Source: Arabidopsis thaliana
Taxonomy: Eukaryota; Streptophyta; Magnoliopsida; Brassicales; Brassicaceae
Direction: 5' to 3'
Length of the DNA: 64,000 bases
NCBI RefSeq assembly: GCF_000001735.4
Contig: NC_003071.7
Span: forward strand, 8,673,151-8,737,150
The stretch's first letter is position 1; each line of letters begins with the position of its first letter. The notes beneath the pieces were generated by a model, which searched no databases, was not told the DNA's origin, and saw nothing but the letters and a program-made list of their open reading frames with translations. A program made the translations under genes and the position numbers. Positions 60,899-64,000 of this stretch are shown piece by piece.

Positions 60899-63266
60899 CT
60901 ATGAATCAATCCAAACTTGAGGTGACTGAAACTGAAAGGGGATCCAATCATGAGACTTAAAACGATTACTCGTTGTAGGACTTGACGCTTCCAACAAATT
61001 TGAATTGCTGATGCTGGAAAATGGAAAGGATACTATGTCACATCCAGGGACTTTAAAAGGACAATGATCCACTAGAGAGTTTGAAAGATTACGATAATAT
61101 GTGTAATCTCTGGTTAAACAATCTGAGCTGTTTGTGTGATGAAATGTCTGGAGCTCTTGGTTTGCAGCAACCACGTCTTCGTCATCAATAATATACCTCT
61201 CGAGTTCATCATGCTCAAAATGGCTGGCTTGGTTCGTTGTTGGTAAGAGGAAACTGCCTGAAATGGAATGAGAGAGCAGAGGTAAAGGGTACAGCTCCCT
61301 TGTAACCAAATCATGGGATGAAGAATAGTCAGAGCACCATGGATTGTCTGTCAAAGATGAGGATGATGCATTTGGATACGTGATGAGTCTTGTGTGATAA
61401 CTAAGTGGAAAATCATCTGTCTTTCTGGTGCTTGCGGTTTCAGTATTCCACTCGAGAAGTAATGCAGATGAAGGCTCTCTATGTTCGTGTGATAAGTCCT
61501 CTGTGCTGTATCCAATTTCTCCTCTGTGATAATCCATTGAAAAAGGCTTGTAGTTTCTGAAATGGAGGCTAGATATGGGAGAACACTCCAAATTTTCTTC
61601 AACAGGAAACGACAGGAACTCCTTCTGTTTCAACAGTGGAGGTCGATAAACTGATTCCTTAGGATATAAGATGGGAAAGCTAATCTCTTCGGAATCTCTT
61701 GGGATGAAACTGCTCTGAACGTGAGGATACTGCAGCCTCGGGGTAATGTTATTTTCCAGCCATCCCTGCCAAGATATCAATCTCTCCCTTTCCATATGCA
61801 GACTGTGGTCAACTTCTGCATAGCTTTCATGGGACCTCTTAAGAAACTTTGAGCCAGGAGATTCAACAAACGTTCTTCTTTTGACTCTGGCCGTCGTCTC
61901 CTTGGAAAACCTAGAAGGCTGAGAAGGAAAAAAAAGTGCTGAGGATTGATCAAGATAAGCAATTGACAAATACTCAGGGATTCTATCAAGCTTACCTGTG
62001 TCTCCTCCGTACCAGGGGACAGCCGAGTTAGGAGAACAGAAACTAAATCATGCCTGAAAAATGATTATTTTCTGAGTGCATTATAGAAACAAGTATTAAG
62101 ATTAGGATAAATTAACAACTATTGTGTACCCGTTTGAGGTAAGCTCAGGGATTTCAGTAAGCCATGTATCTTTGACCCACTGATGCAGTTTCTTTCTCTT
62201 CACAGAGAATATATCTCCTTTCTCTTCACTGATTCCTGATAATTCAAACTACAAAATCATATCTCTTAATTGTTAACTAGTATCTTTTGCTTCTTTGATA
62301 TGTAAGAAGTAGAATATCCAACATCTACCTCCACTTTCAGATCTCAGATTGTCACCACTTGGAACTGTGTACCTATCTCTACTGAATGATGAAGAAGATC
62401 TCCCATTACATTTTCCTATAAACAACAGAAATCAGAAGAATGTTTATGGATCACTACTTCCAAAATACCAGTAAGAGATTCTACAGAAGTATCCGGATAA
62501 GAGACACGAGATCTTATCATGTGGCACAAACATGCACCAAGAAATCGAAGTAGCAACCTCTATCCCTTTGAGTCAAGTTGGCATGTAACATAGACGACCC
62601 ACGTCTGGCACTATGAATGGGTGTGGAGAAGCTATAGCTCTTGGATCTACCATTATCGTCGCAGTCCGTTCCTGCACATCCTGGTTTATGAAACAGTATA
62701 GATGAAAATCCAGGGGAAAGCCAAGCAAACACTATCATCATCATCATCACAAAGAAAAGCTCAAAAACCTTTGTCTGGTTTGGCTCTGGATTCGAAGGTT
62801 TTAGGAATTTGTTGAACTTTATTTGATGGTTTAGAATCAGAAGATTCAGAGCAGTGACCAAAATTAGACTTTAACTTCTTAAAGAATGCAAACTCAGAGG
62901 TCTTGGCATCAATCGCTGCAAATAACCAATACCAGGCGATTTTCAATCAAATTCAACATTCTAAGAAACTCTACGCTTATTCACGTGAAGTAGACGCGAA
63001 CACTTACATCCTCCGGCCTGAGATTCGTTCAAGGGACTCCGATGATCAGCATCGTCGAAACTCACCCTTCTCCTGCGTTTCAAATCTAAACCACCAGAAG
63101 GAAACAAAATTAAAACACACACACAAACTCACGGAAATCGAAATATATGTTGTAAGATACCTGAATTTGCTCGAGCGCTCGAAGGATCAGTAAACTTGAA
63201 TCCGATTTGTGGATCGGTCTTATTTAGGGTTTCGCCAGCTTTCGTTCGCTGATTCCTTCTTCTCAT
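60899..63266 (-). CDS. Uncharacterised protein with RRVSF motif and CDK-type sites
   Basis: Eight exons on the minus strand: 63266-63161, 63085-63008, 62915-62769, 62680-62558, 62415-62329, 62235-62130, 62053-61996 and 61918-60899; 574 aa with all phases closing. I do not recognise a named family (locus probably At2g20250). Residues 38-47 read KRRRRVSFDD: a basic cluster able to act as nuclear signal and an RVxF motif (R42-F45) of the type that docks PP1. Proline-directed sites abound (RSPLNE, FSTPIH, LSPGTEE, ESPGSK, NITPRL). The best-conserved-looking block is about 197-230 (WVKDTWLTEIPELTSNGHDL). The C-terminal 340 residues are one exon, rich in Ser, His and Tyr. No signal peptide, no membrane segment. 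A palindromic E2F site and a CHR-like hexamer lie about 115-155 bases upstream of the ATG. A cell-cycle role is inference. Confidence 0.85.
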
Positions 63267-63378
63267 CACCGAGTATCTGAATTCGTTCTACAGAATCGTG
63301 GATCAAACGCTGTTATAATCACGAAGGCGATGAAGAATGAGAGATTTCACATCACGCGTCCATGGCGATTCATAAGAA

Positions 63379-63420
63379 TTTGAAATCGGAGAAGATGAGA
63401 AATGAATTTTGGCGGCAAAA
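63379..63420. promoter_or_regulatory. Palindromic E2F site with CHR-like element
   Basis: TTTTGGCGGCAAAA at 63407-63420 reads as an E2F-type core on both strands (TTTGGCGG and TTTGCCGC). TTTGAA at 63379-63384 matches a CHR element and lies 23 bases away. The pair is 113-154 bases upstream of the minus-strand unnamed gene's ATG and about 210 bases before PSAE-2. Close E2F and CHR elements mark DREAM/E2F-controlled cell-cycle promoters (known in animals, with similar elements in plants). The assignment to the unnamed gene is inference. Confidence 0.5.
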
Positions 63421-63478
63421 TCAATCAACCCTTATTACAGATTCTTTGCTCTAATTATATATTTCATTTTCTAAGGTT

Positions 63479-63526
63479 GCCACGTCATCACATTATCCAG
63501 ACGATACTGATATGTGATCACACGTG
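63479..63526. promoter_or_regulatory. G-box elements upstream of PSAE-2
   Basis: A perfect G-box CACGTG (63521-63526, in ACACGTGTC) and a G-box-like GCCACGTCA (about 63479-63487) lie 105-150 bases before the PSAE-2 ATG. G-boxes are read by bZIP and PIF factors in light-regulated photosynthesis promoters (known). The link is positional. Confidence 0.6.
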
Positions 63527-63629
63527 TCATATCACAAGTGGTTTAAAACGATTCCTTTTAACCCCAAACAATCTAAAGCTTTGTCCACCTTTTCGGATCA
63601 CTCACACAACTTCCAACGATCACACACAA

Positions 63630-63896
63630 ATGGCGATGACGTCAGCAGCTACCGGATTTATTCTCACGGCCAACGTCCCGGCGGCAATAGGCGGTGGTTC
63701 TTCAAAGAGCACCACCATTGTGTCTTTCTTGCCGATGAGAAGCTTCGGTTCAAGGCTAGTAGTCAGAGCGGCGGAAGATACACCTCCGGCAACCGCCTCG
63801 TCGGATAGTTCTTCCACCACCGCTGCTGCTGCTCCGGCGAAAGTTCCGGCCGCTAAGGCTAAACCTCCTCCAATTGGCCCAAAGAGAGGATCCAAG
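63630..63896 (+). CDS. PSAE2: Photosystem I subunit IV (PsaE), first exon, cut by window end
   Basis: Exon 1 (63630-63896) encodes 89 codons, ends in phase 0 before a GT donor, and the next exon lies beyond 64000. The first 44 or so residues are a typical chloroplast transit peptide: Ser/Thr/Ala-rich, few acids, with a cleavage-like VVRAAED. An Ala/Pro/Ser-rich linker follows, then [12 protein letters not shown], the entry into the PsaE SH3-like fold. PsaE sits on the stromal side of photosystem I and aids ferredoxin docking and cyclic flow (known). The start is the first ATG; the longer frame running from 63402 was rejected because it crosses the E2F/G-box region. Isoform 2 (At2g20260) is inferred from gene order. 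Confidence 0.93.
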
Positions 63897-64000
63897 GTAC
63901 TTATTCATACATAATCTTTGATGCATGTTTATACTTCAAAATTTTGAGTTTATTGATGATAGCCAAGTTTGGATTACAATAAAGTTTCTGGACTATTTAG

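Noticed and set aside
60766..60951. Possible extra exon downstream of the unnamed gene
   Set aside because: The coding frame already ends at 60899 with a proper stop, and no donor consistent with a longer form was needed. The sequence is best taken as 3' UTR.

Overview
The window is plant nuclear DNA: AT-rich, with intron-bearing genes, GT-AG splice sites, microsatellites and retroelement fragments. Gene content and order match my recollection of Arabidopsis thaliana chromosome 2 around At2g20095-At2g20260. Gene names rest on protein recognition and order from memory, not on a search. Every spliced model was built by hand, and all exon phases close. Several summed lengths equal the family lengths I remember (COV1 268, LCV1 256, RPT2 443, PIF1 478, CLASP 1439, TET18 270 aa).

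Layout: intergenic DNA (1-5034); bHLH133 (+); TCX6 (+); the tandem pair COV1 and LCV1 (-); RPT2b (+). Next comes an accessory island (about 21.7-30.3 kb) with a TIR gene carrying a membrane-helix tail (+), a broken neprosin copy, a tRNA-derived SINE-like piece, a 5'-truncated LINE, the SKP1-like ASK17/MEO (-) and a full neprosin-family gene (+). After the island: PIF1/PIL5 (-) with a tandem copy of its last exon; a 5.3 kb intergenic stretch holding a foldback element; CLASP (-); a defensin-like peptide gene (+); an RNI/LRR protein (-); tetraspanin 18 (+); TRM17 (-); a 4 kb intergenic stretch; an unnamed 574-residue protein (-); and the first exon of PSAE-2 (+), cut by the window end.

The backbone genes are housekeeping or developmental: light signalling (PIF1), microtubule control (CLASP, TRM17), proteasome (RPT2b), DREAM-type chromatin control (TCX6), vascular patterning (COV1/LCV1) and photosystem I (PSAE-2). 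Several have relatives in the same order on chromosome 4 (bHLH68, TCX5, RPT2a), as expected for an ancient segmental duplicate. The island genes are of fast-evolving classes.

I see no clearly new multi-gene system. The best leads are: (1) the unnamed 574-residue gene, with an RRVSF PP1-docking-like motif, CDK-type sites and a palindromic E2F site plus CHR-like element upstream; (2) the TIR-membrane protein, preceded by a chain of uORFs joined by ATGA overlaps; (3) the duplicated terminal exon of PIF1; (4) a neprosin-family protein that appears to lack one catalytic glutamate; (5) patchy near-identity between COV1 and LCV1 introns, pointing to gene conversion.
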